Shown here: positions 1-9,030 of the stretch, piece after piece
How positions within the stretch are numbered: the stretch's first letter is position 1
Layout of the letters: each line of letters begins with the position of its first letter
NCBI GenBank assembly: GCA_027485815.1
Contig: JAIXQE010000051.1
Location: forward strand, 1-40,579
Direction of reading: 5' to 3'
DNA length: 40,579 bases
DNA from: Opitutaceae bacterium
Lineage (GTDB): Bacteria > Verrucomicrobiota > Verrucomicrobiia > Opitutales > Opitutaceae
The notes under the pieces: generated by a model
Told to the model about the DNA's origin: nothing
Seen by the model: only the letters and a program-made list of their open reading frames with translations
The model's database searches: none
Program-made: the position numbers and the translations under genes

Positions 1-57
1 AGGCTCGGCCGCCGGCGCGCGCGGGGCAAGCCCGGGAAAACGCAGCCGCCCCCGGAA

Positions 58-73
58 CCGATCGCAGGATCGG
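58..73. other. Short stem-loop downstream of the PEP-CTERM gene
   Basis: The sequence CCGATC-GCAG-GATCGG forms a 6-bp perfect stem with a 4-nt loop. It lies about 70 bp beyond the stop codon of the PEP-CTERM gene, on the side where its transcript would end. There is no T-tract on either strand, so it is at most a weak or factor-assisted terminator. The rest of 1-141 shows no gene I can support. Confidence 0.3.
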
Positions 74-141
74 CCCGGGGGTGGCGGAGGGAGCGGGACG
101 CCGTGCTGCCCAAGCCCCGGCGCGTCAGTCAGACCGGCGGC

Positions 142-798
142 TCAAGCCGCGGCCGTCGCGGCGGCGGCCTGACGGCGCCGACGGTAGACCGCGTAGCCCA
201 GACCCAGGGCGCCGGCGATGGCGGCGTAGGTGGAGGGTTCGGGGACGACGGAGTAGTTGTAGGTGCCAAGCGCAATATCCGACCCTGAACTGGAGATCCC
301 AAAAACCGTGCCGCCGTCGATGGAGCTGGACGGCATCTTGCTGGAGAAGCTTGAGGCAAATTCGATCACCAACGGAGCAGTACCCGGATTGGACACCGGA
401 TTGAGAAACGCCGGAGAACCCGAAGAGAAAGTCATGGTGCCCTGTTGAAGAGTTGAGATGTTGAGATCGCGCCAGTTGACGCCATCAGTCCAGGCAGAGT
501 TCATCGAGGAGCCAGTGCTCGCGGTAGCCTGGATCGATCCCGTACTGGACTGCGTTGGCAGCTGCGCGTTCGCCGTCAGGTTACTGCCGGAGGGGAAAAA
601 CGAACCGAAGAGTATGCCATACTCAGCTAAGAACGTGGTGGAGCCGTTCTGACCACTCGCGGAAGCGTTAGTCGGCGTGATCGTCAGCTTATAGTTCGAC
701 GGATTGTATTGCAGGTTGAACAACGTCTGCGCGCCAGCGGAGCTGGCGCCGAGGGCAAGCAAGCCGAGGACGGCGAGGCGGCGGAGGGAACGATTCAT
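142..798 (-). CDS. PEP-CTERM sorting domain protein
   Basis: A 218-residue exported protein. It begins with a Sec signal peptide (about residues 1-23, ending in SAGAQ). It ends with an exosortase sorting signal: a PEP motif at residues 186-188, a hydrophobic helix, and a YRRRR basic cluster at about 205-209. An alanine-rich tail of nine residues follows the arginines, longer than usual. The middle is Ser/Thr/Asn/Gly-rich with no recognisable catalytic domain, as is common for such cargo. Members of this class are exported and processed at the inner membrane by an exosortase; none is encoded here. The middle of the gene is visibly less GC-rich than its neighbours. The receiver gene ends 57 bp upstream on the same strand, so co-transcription is possible. 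Its specific role is unknown. Confidence 0.9.
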   Translation of the reverse strand: MNRSLRRLAVLGLLALGASSAGAQTLFNLQYNPSNYKLTITPTNASASGQNGSTTFLAEYGILFGSFFPSGSNLTANAQLPTQSSTGSIQATASTGSSMNSAWTDGVNWRDLNISTLQQGTMTFSSGSPAFLNPVSNPGTAPLVIEFASSFSSKMPSSSIDGGTVFGISSSGSDIALGTYNYSVVPEPSTYAAIAGALGLGYAVYRRRRQAAAATAAA

Positions 799-855
799 GG
801 CAGGTATGGGCAGGTGAGGTTGAGGTGACGTAACAAAAGGCGGATGGCGCGGGGC

Positions 856-1413
856 TCAGCCCAACGCGTAGCTGAACGGCGGCAGGGAATCGGAAGCCCG
901 AGGACGTACGGCGCTCGCCGGGGCCGGGGACGCCTCGGTGCGCGTCACCTTCGCGGCCTTGGCCTTGACCAACCGGTCGACGATCGCCGACGCCTCGGGT
1001 CCGAAATACGCGCCGCCGGACGCCACGGTCCGCACGGCCTGAATGAAGTCCTGCAGGCCCCCCACCTTCTCGAAGAAGCCCCGCGCCCCAAAGGCCAGGG
1101 CATCGCCGACGGACTCATCGTTGGTGTTGCCGGTCAGGACCAGCACCCGGCACTGCAGCCGGCTGGGCCGCAGCTCGCGGAGGAAGTCGAGGCCGGTGCC
1201 GTTGGGGAAGAGCCAATCGAGCACGACCACATCGGGCTGGGTCTCGCGGGCCAGGCGCAGGGCCTCGGGCACATCGGCCGCCTGGCCGACCACCTCGAAC
1301 TCGTCCATGCGGGCCAGCACGTCACTGAGCATCTCGCGGATGGAGGTCTGATCCTCGACGAGCAGAATCCGGGAGCGGGCCGGGGCGGCAGCAGGGACAA
1401 CGGGCGTTTCCAT
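856..1413 (-). CDS. Receiver-only response regulator
   Basis: A 185-residue protein with a CheY-like receiver domain at about residues 14-132. The acidic pair is E20/D21, the phosphoacceptor D66 (in VVLDW), the switch Thr T95 and the conserved Lys K116. Following the receiver is a GGAYFGPEAS segment like the linker of NarL/FixJ regulators. No helix-turn-helix follows; the chain ends in a Pro/Ala-rich tail and SLPPFSYALG. It therefore looks like a NarL-type regulator that has lost its DNA-binding domain, acting by protein contact or as a phosphate sink. The ATG at 1413 was chosen because the frame further upstream is Arg/Gly-rich and gives no domain. A PEP-CTERM gene follows 57 bp downstream, and the next upstream gene is divergent. 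No kinase is adjacent. Confidence 0.85.
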   Translation of the reverse strand: METPVVPAAAPARSRILLVEDQTSIREMLSDVLARMDEFEVVGQAADVPEALRLARETQPDVVVLDWLFPNGTGLDFLRELRPSRLQCRVLVLTGNTNDESVGDALAFGARGFFEKVGGLQDFIQAVRTVASGGAYFGPEASAIVDRLVKAKAAKVTRTEASPAPASAVRPRASDSLPPFSYALG

Positions 1414-1576
1414 GGCCACCAGCTTAGTCGACGACGCCGGGCCTGTTAATGGGTAGTAGCTGACGTCGTTGGGTCCGAGACCTACGTAACCGCCGGCGGG
1501 AACCGCTACGCAGTCCGTGCCCCGCCCACGGGGCTCCAGCGTTGCACGGCGGCGCCGCCGCGGGCAGTTTTCCCTC

Positions 1577-2290
1577 GTGCATTCGCCCCTTCGCCCCGTC
1601 CCGCGCGCCCTGCCCTCCTCCCTCGCGCTGCTGCTCGCCCTCGCGGCCGCGCTTTCGCCCGCGGCGCGCACGGGAGCGGCGCCGCCGCCCGCCGCCGGCG
1701 AAGTTCGCTCCCTCTTCGACGGCCGCACCCTCGGGCCGTGGCGCCCCTCGGCCTTCGATTCGCAGACGGAGGTGCGCGTCGAATCCGCCTTCCGCGGCGA
1801 AGGGCCCGCCATCGTCGTCCCCCGGAGCAGCTACATGGCCGGGATCAGCCTCGACCCCGCCACCCCGCTGCCGCGGATGAACTACGAGGTGACCCTCGAG
1901 GCGATGAAGCTCGAGGGCGGAGACTTTTTCTGCGGCCTCACCTTCCCCGTGGCCGCCTCGGCCTGCACCTTCATCGTCGGCGGCTGGGGCGGCGGGGTCA
2001 CCGGCATCTCCTGCATCGACAACTCGGACGCCTCGGACAACGAGACCACCACCGGGCGCACCTATGAGACCGGGCGCTGGTACCGCATCCGCGTCCGCGT
2101 GACCCCGGCCAAGCTGGAGGCGTGGATCGACGACGAGCAGGTGGTCGATTTCGAGACTGCCGGGCGGAAGCTCGACCTGCGCTTCGGCGACATCAAGCAC
2201 TCGCTCCCCCTCGGGCTCGCAGCCTACGAGACCGGCGCCGCGTACCGGAATCTCCGGCTGCGCACGCTGCCCGCGGGGGCCGCGGATTGA
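1577..2290 (+). CDS. Secreted DUF1080-like (concanavalin-fold) protein
   Basis: About 237 residues from a GTG start at 1577. This start gives a compact signal peptide (a hydrophobic run of Leu/Ala ending near a TGAA site). The in-frame ATG at 1517 would add an Arg-rich stretch before it and is less likely. The mature part begins with [12 protein letters not shown], the typical opening of DUF1080 (3-keto-disaccharide hydrolase-like) beta-jelly-roll domains, and keeps the family features of WYRIRVRV and a C-terminal [14 protein letters not shown] segment. The family is exported and often sugar-related; catalytic function cannot be read from the sequence. It is divergent from the receiver gene and 31 bp upstream of the helicase gene on the same strand. 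Confidence 0.75.
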   Translation: MHSPLRPVPRALPSSLALLLALAAALSPAARTGAAPPPAAGEVRSLFDGRTLGPWRPSAFDSQTEVRVESAFRGEGPAIVVPRSSYMAGISLDPATPLPRMNYEVTLEAMKLEGGDFFCGLTFPVAASACTFIVGGWGGGVTGISCIDNSDASDNETTTGRTYETGRWYRIRVRVTPAKLEAWIDDEQVVDFETAGRKLDLRFGDIKHSLPLGLAAYETGAAYRNLRLRTLPAGAAD

Positions 2291-2321
2291 CAGCCCGGCC
2301 CGGGACTGCGGTCGTGCGCGG

Positions 2322-4919
2322 ATGAACGCCCCGCCGCTTGCCCCGCTCCGCCCCGCCGGCGGAGTCCTCCCCGAGGCGGGCGCCGTGCTCGAGGCCTTCC
2401 TCGCGGCCTGCGCCGGCCGCGGACTCGAGCTCTACCCGGAGCAGGAGGAGGCGATCCTCGAGCTGTACGAGGGCGCGAACGTCATCCTCAACACCCCCAC
2501 CGGCTCCGGCAAATCGCTCGTCGCCGCCGCCTTCCACTACCGGGCGCTCTGCCGCGGCGAACGCACCGTGTACACTTGCCCGATCAAGGCGCTGGTGAAC
2601 GAGAAGTTCCTCGCCCTCTGCCGCGAGTTCGGGCCCGCGCAGGTCGGGATGATGACCGGCGACGCCAGCGTGAACCCCGGCGCTCCCCTCCTCTGCTGCA
2701 CGGCGGAAATCCTCGCCAACATCGCCCTCCACCGCGGGGCCACCAGCGACCTCCGCGCCGTGGTGATGGACGAGTTCCACTACTACTCGGATCCCGCCCG
2801 CGGCGGCGCCTGGCAGATCCCGCTCCTGACCCTGCCGCACGCCCGCTTCCTCCTGATGTCGGCGACCCTCGGCGAAACCGCCTTCTTCGAGCGGGAGATG
2901 ACGCGCGTGACCGGCGCGCCCAGCCGGACCGTGCGCAGCGACCGGCGCCCGGTGCCCTTGGAATTCGAATACTCCGAGACGCCCCTCGCTGAGCGCGTGG
3001 CCGAGCTGCTCACCACCAAGCGGGCCCCCGTTTACCTGGTCCACTTCACGCAGCGCTCGGCGGCCGAGGCGGCGCAGGCGCTGATGAGCCTCAACGTCTG
3101 CTCCCGCGAGGAAAAGTCGGCCCTGCAGGTCGCCCTGGAGTCCGCCCGCTTCAACAGCCCGCACGGCCGCGAGGTGCAGCGCTGGCTGCGCCATGGGATC
3201 GGGGTGCACCACGCCGGACTCCTCCCGAAGTACCGGCTCCTCGTCGAGAAGCTGGCCCAGCAGGGCCTGCTGAAGGTGATCTGCGGGACCGACACCCTCG
3301 GCGTGGGGATCAACGTCCCCATCCGCACCGTGCTCTTCACCCAACTCTGGAAGTACGACGGCCGCAAGGCGGCGGTGCTCACGGTCCGCGACTTCCGCCA
3401 GATCGCGGGCCGCGCCGGGCGGAAGGGCTACGACGACCGGGGCTTCGTGGTCGTGCAGGCGCCACCCCACGTGATCGAGAACCGTCGCGCCGAGGAGAAG
3501 GCCGCCGCGAGCCCCGGCCGCCGCCCGCCCCCGAAGCAGCGCGCCCCGGAGGGCACGATCGCCTGGGACGAACGCACCCTCGAGCGCCTGCGCACCGCGC
3601 CACCCGAAGCGCTCGTCTCCCGCTTCGAGGTCTCCCACGGCATGCTGCTGCTGATGCTCTCGCGGCCGGGCGACGGCTGCCGCGACCTCCAGCGGCTGCT
3701 GCGCGAGTGCCACGAGACGCCCCACCGCCAGCGCCTCCTCCGCCAACGGGCCTGGCAACTCTTCCGCGCGCTGGTCGAGCGCGGCATCGTGGTCCCGCGC
3801 CCCCGCGGCGGCAGCGGCCCCAAGCTCCAGGTCAACGTCGAGCTGCAGGACGATTTTTCCCTCCACCAGGCGCTCTCGCTTTACCTGATCGACACCCTGC
3901 CCCGCCTCGATCCCGAGGATCCCGACCACGCCCTCAACCTCCTCACGCTCTGCGAGGCCATCGTGGAGGATCCGGAAGCGATCCTCCGGCGGCAGGTGGA
4001 CCGGCAGAAGTCGGCGAAACTCGAGGAACTCCGCGCCGCCGGCGTCCCCTACGAGGAGCGGATGGAGCGCCTGGAGGAGATCGAACACCCCAAGCCCCTG
4101 CGCGAGTTCCTCTACGAGACGTTCAACGCCTTCGCCGCCCGCCACCCGTGGGTCGAGCAGGAGAACGTCCGGCCGAAGTCGATCGCCCGCGAGATGTACG
4201 AACGCTACCTGTCGTTCGCCGCCTACGTCCGCGAGTACGAGCTGCACCGGGTCGAGGGCGTCCTGCTGCGCCATCTCGCGCAGGTCTGGAAGGTCCTCGC
4301 CCAGACCGTCCCCGACACGGCGAAGACGGACGCGGTGCGGGAGGTGGAGGATTACCTCGGGGAACTGATCCGCGGCGTGGATTCCAGCCTGCTCGAGGAG
4401 TGGGAACTGCTCGTGAACCCGGCCGCGGCCGGGCCGCGGGACGACCGCGAACCGGCGGCGCCGGCGCGTGCCGGACGCCCGGACCTCACCCGCGACCGGA
4501 CCGCCTTCCGCCGGCTGGTCCGCGCGGCCCTGCTCGGGGTGCTCCAGGACGTGGCGCTGCGGGATTGGGAAGGCGCCGCCCAGCGGTTGGGCGCGGATGC
4601 CCCCGCCGGAACGGCGGCCGACTTAACCGGGCCCTCGCCCGCGCGGCGGGTGGAACAGGCCTTCGCGCCCTATCTCGAGGCGCGGGGCCGCCTGCGGCTG
4701 GATCCCGAGGGCCGTTCCGCCCTGCACACGCATTGGACCGAGGGCGGCGCCCCCGGCAGCGACGACCCCTGGGCGGTCGCGCAAACCCTGGTGGATCCCG
4801 AGGGGCTCAACGATTGGGAAGCCGTGTTCACGGTGGCCATCCCTGCCTCCCGGGCCGCCGGCCGCGTGGTTTTGGCCCTGACTCACGTCGGCCCGATCGG
4901 CGGTCCCGCGCCGGGTTGA
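2322..4919 (+). CDS. DEAD/DEAH-box helicase with DUF3516-type C-terminus
   Basis: An 865-residue superfamily II helicase of the Ski2/HelY-like group. Visible motifs: Q-motif-like YPEQEEAI (about 38-45), Walker A TPTGSGKS (58-65), motif Ia [10 protein letters not shown], motif II DEFH (150-153), motif III SAT (180-182), motif [13 protein letters not shown] (322-333) and motif [14 protein letters not shown] (360-371). The C-terminal half matches the style of the DUF3516 region found after this helicase core. The family is expected to unwind RNA or DNA using ATP; the natural substrate is not established. It is preceded by the DUF1080-like gene and converges on the NtrC-type regulator. The length is as expected and the frame is intact. 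Confidence 0.9.
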   Translation: MNAPPLAPLRPAGGVLPEAGAVLEAFLAACAGRGLELYPEQEEAILELYEGANVILNTPTGSGKSLVAAAFHYRALCRGERTVYTCPIKALVNEKFLALCREFGPAQVGMMTGDASVNPGAPLLCCTAEILANIALHRGATSDLRAVVMDEFHYYSDPARGGAWQIPLLTLPHARFLLMSATLGETAFFEREMTRVTGAPSRTVRSDRRPVPLEFEYSETPLAERVAELLTTKRAPVYLVHFTQRSAAEAAQALMSLNVCSREEKSALQVALESARFNSPHGREVQRWLRHGIGVHHAGLLPKYRLLVEKLAQQGLLKVICGTDTLGVGINVPIRTVLFTQLWKYDGRKAAVLTVRDFRQIAGRAGRKGYDDRGFVVVQAPPHVIENRRAEEKAAASPGRRPPPKQRAPEGTIAWDERTLERLRTAPPEALVSRFEVSHGMLLLMLSRPGDGCRDLQRLLRECHETPHRQRLLRQRAWQLFRALVERGIVVPRPRGGSGPKLQVNVELQDDFSLHQALSLYLIDTLPRLDPEDPDHALNLLTLCEAIVEDPEAILRRQVDRQKSAKLEELRAAGVPYEERMERLEEIEHPKPLREFLYETFNAFAARHPWVEQENVRPKSIAREMYERYLSFAAYVREYELHRVEGVLLRHLAQVWKVLAQTVPDTAKTDAVREVEDYLGELIRGVDSSLLEEWELLVNPAAAGPRDDREPAAPARAGRPDLTRDRTAFRRLVRAALLGVLQDVALRDWEGAAQRLGADAPAGTAADLTGPSPARRVEQAFAPYLEARGRLRLDPEGRSALHTHWTEGGAPGSDDPWAVAQTLVDPEGLNDWEAVFTVAIPASRAAGRVVLALTHVGPIGGPAPG

Positions 4920-4964
4920 ACCCGTCTCCGGCCGACCCCCGGGGCATCGCCGCGGGCCGTCCGC

Positions 4965-6302
4965 TCACGGATCGACCGGCACGCCCTCGGCGCGCAGGCG
5001 CTGGAGCTTGTACGTGAGGGCGCGGCGGCTGATCGCGAGCTCGCGGGCCGTCTCGGTGCGGTTGAAGCGATTCTTCCGGAGGGTCCGCAGGATCGCCTCC
5101 CGCTCGATCTCCTCGAGGCGCTGCAGGTCGCGCGGGGCCTCGCCCGCGGGCGCGGCGGCGGCCAAGATCCGGGACGGCAGGTGCTCGGGCAGCACGACCT
5201 CCCCGCGGGACAACAGGGCGGCGCGCTCCATTGCGTTGCGCAGTTCGCGGACGTTGCCCGGCCAGGGATAGGCCTGCAGGGCCGCCGCCACGGAGGACGA
5301 GAACCGCGGCTGCTGGCGGGAGAACAGGGCGCTGAAGTGGCTCGCCAACGGCAGGATGTCCTCGGGGCGCTCCCGCAGGGGCGGGACGTGGATTTCCATC
5401 CCGCTGAGCCGGTAATACAGATCCTCCCGGAAGCGTCCCGCGGCGATCTCGGCGGCCAGATCCCGGCTGGTCGCCACGAGGAGGCGGGCGCGCGAACGGA
5501 CGTCCCGCGTGCCGCCCACCCGGCGAAAGACCCCCTCATTGAGCAGCCGCAGCAGCCGGCTCTGGAGCGCGGCCGGCCACTCGGCGATCTCGTCCAGGAA
5601 CAGGCTCCCCGTCTCCGCCTGTTCCAGCCGCCCCGTGCGCACGAGCCCGCCCGGCAATTCCTGGCCGAAGAGCTCGGCCTCCAATTGGGCCTCCGGCACC
5701 GCGACGCAGCCCACCTTCACGAGGGGGCCCGCCGCGCGGTTGCTCCACCGGTGGATCAACGACGCCACCACTTCCTTCCCCGCCCCGCTCTCCCCGGAGA
5801 GCAGCGCGCGGGAGTCGGACCCGGCGATCGCCGCCGCATCGCGGCACACCGCCCGCATCAGGGGACTGGCCACCACCACATCCGCCGGCAAGGGAGGGAC
5901 GCCCCCATCCGGCGGCGGGGGCGCGCCCCCCTGCACCGCCAGCCGCACCGAGGCCATCAGCTCGTCGAGGTCGATCGGCTTGGCCAGATAGTTGAGGGCC
6001 CCGTCCCGCATCGCCGCCACCGCGCTCCGCACGTCCGCGAACGCCGTGACCAGCAGCACCGGGAGCCGGGGGTGCTGTTCACGCACCCGGCGGAGCGTCT
6101 CCAGCCCCGACATCCCGGGCATCCGCACGTCCGTGATCAGCAGCGCACACGGTTCCCGCCCGAGCAGCTCCAACGCCGCCGCGCCGGACTCCGCGCCCCG
6201 CGTGCGAAAACCCTGCCGGCGCAAGAAGGTCTCCAGCAGGTCACGCTGGTCGGGATCATCATCGACGATGAGGATCCGCGGGGACTCCGGCTCGGTTCTC
6301 AT
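4965..6302 (-). CDS. NtrC-family response regulator lacking the GAFTGA loop
   Basis: A 445-residue protein with receiver, AAA+ and Fis-type HTH domains. Receiver: residues 7-125, acidic DDD at 14-16, phosphoacceptor D58, Lys K108. AAA+: Walker A GESGAGKE (170-177; the usual Thr is Ala), Walker B LFLDE (234-238), arginine-finger region FREDLYYRL (291-299) and PWPGNVREL (346-354). Fis HTH: about 405-436. Between ELFG (210-213) and LFLDE, where NtrC proteins carry GAFTGA to contact sigma-54, there is only QELPGGLVRTGRLEQAETGS, several residues too short and without GAFTGA. The ATG at 6302 overlaps the kinase stop codon by 4 nt (ATGA), so the pair is translationally coupled. It probably does not activate sigma-54; it may act on sigma-70 promoters, as TyrR-like relatives do. 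Confidence 0.93.
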   Translation of the reverse strand: MRTEPESPRILIVDDDPDQRDLLETFLRRQGFRTRGAESGAAALELLGREPCALLITDVRMPGMSGLETLRRVREQHPRLPVLLVTAFADVRSAVAAMRDGALNYLAKPIDLDELMASVRLAVQGGAPPPPDGGVPPLPADVVVASPLMRAVCRDAAAIAGSDSRALLSGESGAGKEVVASLIHRWSNRAAGPLVKVGCVAVPEAQLEAELFGQELPGGLVRTGRLEQAETGSLFLDEIAEWPAALQSRLLRLLNEGVFRRVGGTRDVRSRARLLVATSRDLAAEIAAGRFREDLYYRLSGMEIHVPPLRERPEDILPLASHFSALFSRQQPRFSSSVAAALQAYPWPGNVRELRNAMERAALLSRGEVVLPEHLPSRILAAAAPAGEAPRDLQRLEEIEREAILRTLRKNRFNRTETARELAISRRALTYKLQRLRAEGVPVDP

Positions 6303-7747
6303 CCGGTGGAGGCGGGCCGGAGCGGCGCCAGCCGCAACACGGCTCCCCGCGGCGCGTGGGCCCCGCACGTGGCTTCCCAGCCATGGGCGAGCGCGATCTG
6401 GCGGACGACCGCCAGGCCGAGCCCCACGCCATCCTTCCGCCGGGTGACGTAGGGCTTGAAAATCTCCTCCCGTTCGGTCTCCGGCACGCCGCGGCCGTCA
6501 TCCCGCACCTCCAGCGCCACCTCGCCTCCGGCGCCGGTCACGGCCGCCACCTCTACCCGCCCGCCCGGCTCCACCGCCTGGATCGCGTTGAGCACCAGAT
6601 TGAACAACGCCTGCCGCAGCAGGGCCTCATCGGCCGCCACCCGCACCGGCGCCGCCGGCAGGACGAGCGTGACCCGCTTCTCCTCCAAGTCGGGACCCAG
6701 GGTGCGGCCGACGTCCGCGGCGAGGGCTGCGAGGTCAACCGGACCGAGCACTGGCTGGCGGGGCTTGGCGTAATCGATGAACTGGTTGAGCTGGACCGTC
6801 ACCCGGTCGGCCTCCTCCAGGATCGCGGCCGCGTGGGCCCGCCACTGCGGGTCGGCGGCGGGGTCCATCGACACCAACTGGGCGTGGCCGCGGATCAGGT
6901 TGAGCGGGTTGCGGGTTTCGTGCGCGAGTCCCGCGGCGGCGAGATTCATCTGGGCGAGGTGCCCATTCATCTCGCCCGCCTTGAGCAGCCGCAGCTGCAG
7001 CTCGTCATTCCGGCGCCGGTTGCGCCAAGCGAGGCCGGAGACCACCGCGACCCCCAGCCCCATCGCCCCCACCAGGGCCCGCAGCAGGAAGTCCCCCCGC
7101 ACCGCCCGGCGCAGCTCCGCGGTGGACAGCGTGATCACGAGGCTGTGGACCCCCTGGGTGCGCAGGAGCGCCTCGTACTCCCCCTGCTCCATCCAGGCGG
7201 GCCGGCCGAACGTGAACCGGGGCGAGATCGGGGCCGCGCCCTCCCCATTGGGCCGGGCGACCGGCGTCCGCGCGGCCTTCGGCATCCGCTGCCCGCTCAC
7301 CACCACCGCCGCCGGCAACGGCCGCTCCTCGCCCGTCCCGCCCGCCTGGCCCAGGTCCATCAGGTTGAGGAGCACCAGTTCCTCGGCCCGCCAATGCACG
7401 CTGCGCGCCCGGAGCGCCTCCGGGGAGAGGTCGATCGGCCGGCCGGCGCTCGCGATGGTCTCGCCCGTCGGGCCGAGCAGCGCCAGGCCCTCGAGGTCCC
7501 CGGGATGAATCAGCGCCTGCAGCGTGGTCTCGATCCGCTCGCGGGCCACCAGCAGGCCGAAGCGCCGCTGCGACCGGACGATGATGCCGAGCGTCGACGT
7601 GATGTCGCGGCCGCGGTTCACCAACGCCTGCGCGGCGGCCGCCTCGAACCGACGGTGTTCCCCCCACTGCCAGCCAAAGAGCCCCGTCACGCCGGCGCAC
7701 AGCGCGGCGAGCAGGCCGAAACGGCGGTTGAGGAGCCGGGCGGGCAT
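6299..7747 (-). CDS. Membrane sensor histidine kinase
   Basis: 482 residues. An N-terminal membrane segment (about 10-26) and a second at about 221-240 flank an extracytoplasmic region of roughly 190 residues without a domain I recognise. The kinase core has the H-box LAHETRNPLN with phosphoacceptor H276, an N-box LFNLVLNAIQAV (381-392), a G1 box DDGRGVP (416-422), an F-box EIFKPYVTRR and a G2 box GVGLGLAVV (440-448). This is the ZraS/AtoS-like class that partners NtrC-type regulators, and the regulator gene overlaps its stop codon. It starts 87 bp after the secretin gene on the same strand, with a stem-loop between, so it may be partly co-transcribed with the secretion operon and respond to envelope state (inference). 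Confidence 0.93.
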   Translation of the reverse strand: MPARLLNRRFGLLAALCAGVTGLFGWQWGEHRRFEAAAAQALVNRGRDITSTLGIIVRSQRRFGLLVARERIETTLQALIHPGDLEGLALLGPTGETIASAGRPIDLSPEALRARSVHWRAEELVLLNLMDLGQAGGTGEERPLPAAVVVSGQRMPKAARTPVARPNGEGAAPISPRFTFGRPAWMEQGEYEALLRTQGVHSLVITLSTAELRRAVRGDFLLRALVGAMGLGVAVVSGLAWRNRRRNDELQLRLLKAGEMNGHLAQMNLAAAGLAHETRNPLNLIRGHAQLVSMDPAADPQWRAHAAAILEEADRVTVQLNQFIDYAKPRQPVLGPVDLAALAADVGRTLGPDLEEKRVTLVLPAAPVRVAADEALLRQALFNLVLNAIQAVEPGGRVEVAAVTGAGGEVALEVRDDGRGVPETEREEIFKPYVTRRKDGVGLGLAVVRQIALAHGWEATCGAHAPRGAVLRLAPLRPASTG

Positions 7748-7796
7748 CGGGGTGCCTCAACCTCGCCCGGATCCGCGCCGCTGCCAAGCCCGCGCT

Positions 7797-7824
7797 GGCC
7801 GGCCCGGGGCATCCCCCGCCGGCC
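7797..7824 (-). terminator. Stem-loop between secretin and kinase genes
   Basis: GGCCGGC and GCCGGCC are perfect 7-nt arms, with an inner GGGG/CCCC extension and a small loop. The structure lies just beyond the stop codon of the secretin C-part gene. No T-tract follows on the minus strand, so it may be a partial terminator or an RNA-stability element separating secretion genes from the two-component genes. Confidence 0.4.
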
Positions 7825-7834
7825 GACGCCGCCC

Positions 7835-9010
7835 TCAGCGAGTCGCGCCCGCGTCGGGTTTGCCCAGCGCCCGATCGAGTCCGTGCTCCTCGAACGCCTG
7901 GCCGGACATCTCCAGCTTGGCGCGCTCGCGGTCCGTGGTCGCGGAGAGGTCCTCCGGCGTGCGGATCACGTGCGGCGTAAGGAAGATCAGCAGCTCCGTC
8001 TTCACGTCCGTCTTCTGCTTCCGCTTGAAGGCGAGGCCCACCAGCGGGATATCCCCGAGGATCGGCACCTTGCTGTCGCGGTCGCCGAGCTGCGAGGAGA
8101 TGAGCCCGCCGATCACGATCGTCTTGTCGCTGGGCGTGACGACCACCGTGTCCGCCGAGCGCTTGTCGATGACCGGCGAGCTGACGTTGTTGCCGATCGG
8201 GATCGTGGTCGCGCTGAGCGAGGAGATCTCCGGGGAAACGATCATCTCGACCAGCCCCTCCTGCGTGATGAAGGGCGTCACCCGCAGGATGATGCCCACG
8301 TCCTGGTACTGGACGGTGTTGATGGTGGTGTTGGTCTGGTCGCTGACCCGCGAGTTGGTGATGAGCGGGATCGATTGCCCCACCATGATGGTCGCCTGCT
8401 GGTTGTTGCGCGTGAGCACCGAGGGCCGGGAGAGGATCTCGGTCTTGGTCACCGCGGAGAGGGCGCGGAGCGTGGCCGTCACGTCCTGGCCCAAAATGCG
8501 GTAGAACGCGCCGTACTGGGTGCCATCGGCGAGGGCGTCGGCCACCCCGAAGCGGGTGGTGGCGATCCCGCGGGGCTCGCCCTTGACCGCGAGCGTGCCG
8601 TTGAAGACGCCCTCCGCGCCGAGGTCGACGCCCTTGTCGTGGGTGACCTGGACGAAGACGACGTTGATCAGCACCTGCGGCTTAGGCTGGTCGAGGCTGG
8701 CGATGATGGTGCGGATGTTCTCGTTGGTCTCCTCGTCGGTGACCACGATCAGGCGGCGGGTCTGGAGGTCGCTGGTGATCATCGCCTCCCCGACCATCGT
8801 GGAGTTCGTGTACTGGCGGGTGGAGCCGGCCGAGCCGCCGCCTCCTCCGCCGCCGGTGGTGGCGCGGGAGGTGGTGCCCGACATCGTCGAGGGCCGGGGC
8901 GTGCTGGAGGTGGCGGGCCGGGCGCCGCCGGTGCTCGGCGCCTGGGCGGCGTGAACGAGTCCGGAAAGCACCAGGGCCAGGGCGGCCGGAAGCAGGGGGA
9001 AAAGTTTCAT
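7835..9010 (-). CDS. gspD: Secretin C-terminal part (half N3 plus pore domain)
   Basis: 391 residues. It has its own Sec signal peptide (1-22, ending HAAQA), then a Ser/Thr/Gly-rich linker with a run of seven glycines (about 25-70). Residues 75-115 (ITSDLQTRRLIVVTDEE..., DQPKPQVLI) correspond to the second half of a secretin N3 domain. The secretin barrel domain follows, with ILSRPSVLTRNNQQATIMVGQ (192-212), the distal VIGGLISSQ (299-307) and the hallmark VPILGDIPLVGLAF (315-328). The protein ends near residue 391 with no recognisable S-domain. Missing N0-N2 are supplied by the gene 20 bp upstream. It should form the outer-membrane pore of the secretion system encoded upstream. Confidence 0.93.
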   Translation of the reverse strand: MKLFPLLPAALALVLSGLVHAAQAPSTGGARPATSSTPRPSTMSGTTSRATTGGGGGGGSAGSTRQYTNSTMVGEAMITSDLQTRRLIVVTDEETNENIRTIIASLDQPKPQVLINVVFVQVTHDKGVDLGAEGVFNGTLAVKGEPRGIATTRFGVADALADGTQYGAFYRILGQDVTATLRALSAVTKTEILSRPSVLTRNNQQATIMVGQSIPLITNSRVSDQTNTTINTVQYQDVGIILRVTPFITQEGLVEMIVSPEISSLSATTIPIGNNVSSPVIDKRSADTVVVTPSDKTIVIGGLISSQLGDRDSKVPILGDIPLVGLAFKRKQKTDVKTELLIFLTPHVIRTPEDLSATTDRERAKLEMSGQAFEEHGLDRALGKPDAGATR

Positions 9011-9030
9011 GAGGAGGTGGAGCGGAGGGT

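Noticed and set aside
9011-9030. Frameshift or sequencing error joining the two secretin parts
   Set aside because: The upstream gene ends with a non-secretin tail and a stop, and the downstream one starts with an ATG and a complete signal peptide plus linker. A simple frameshift would not create these.
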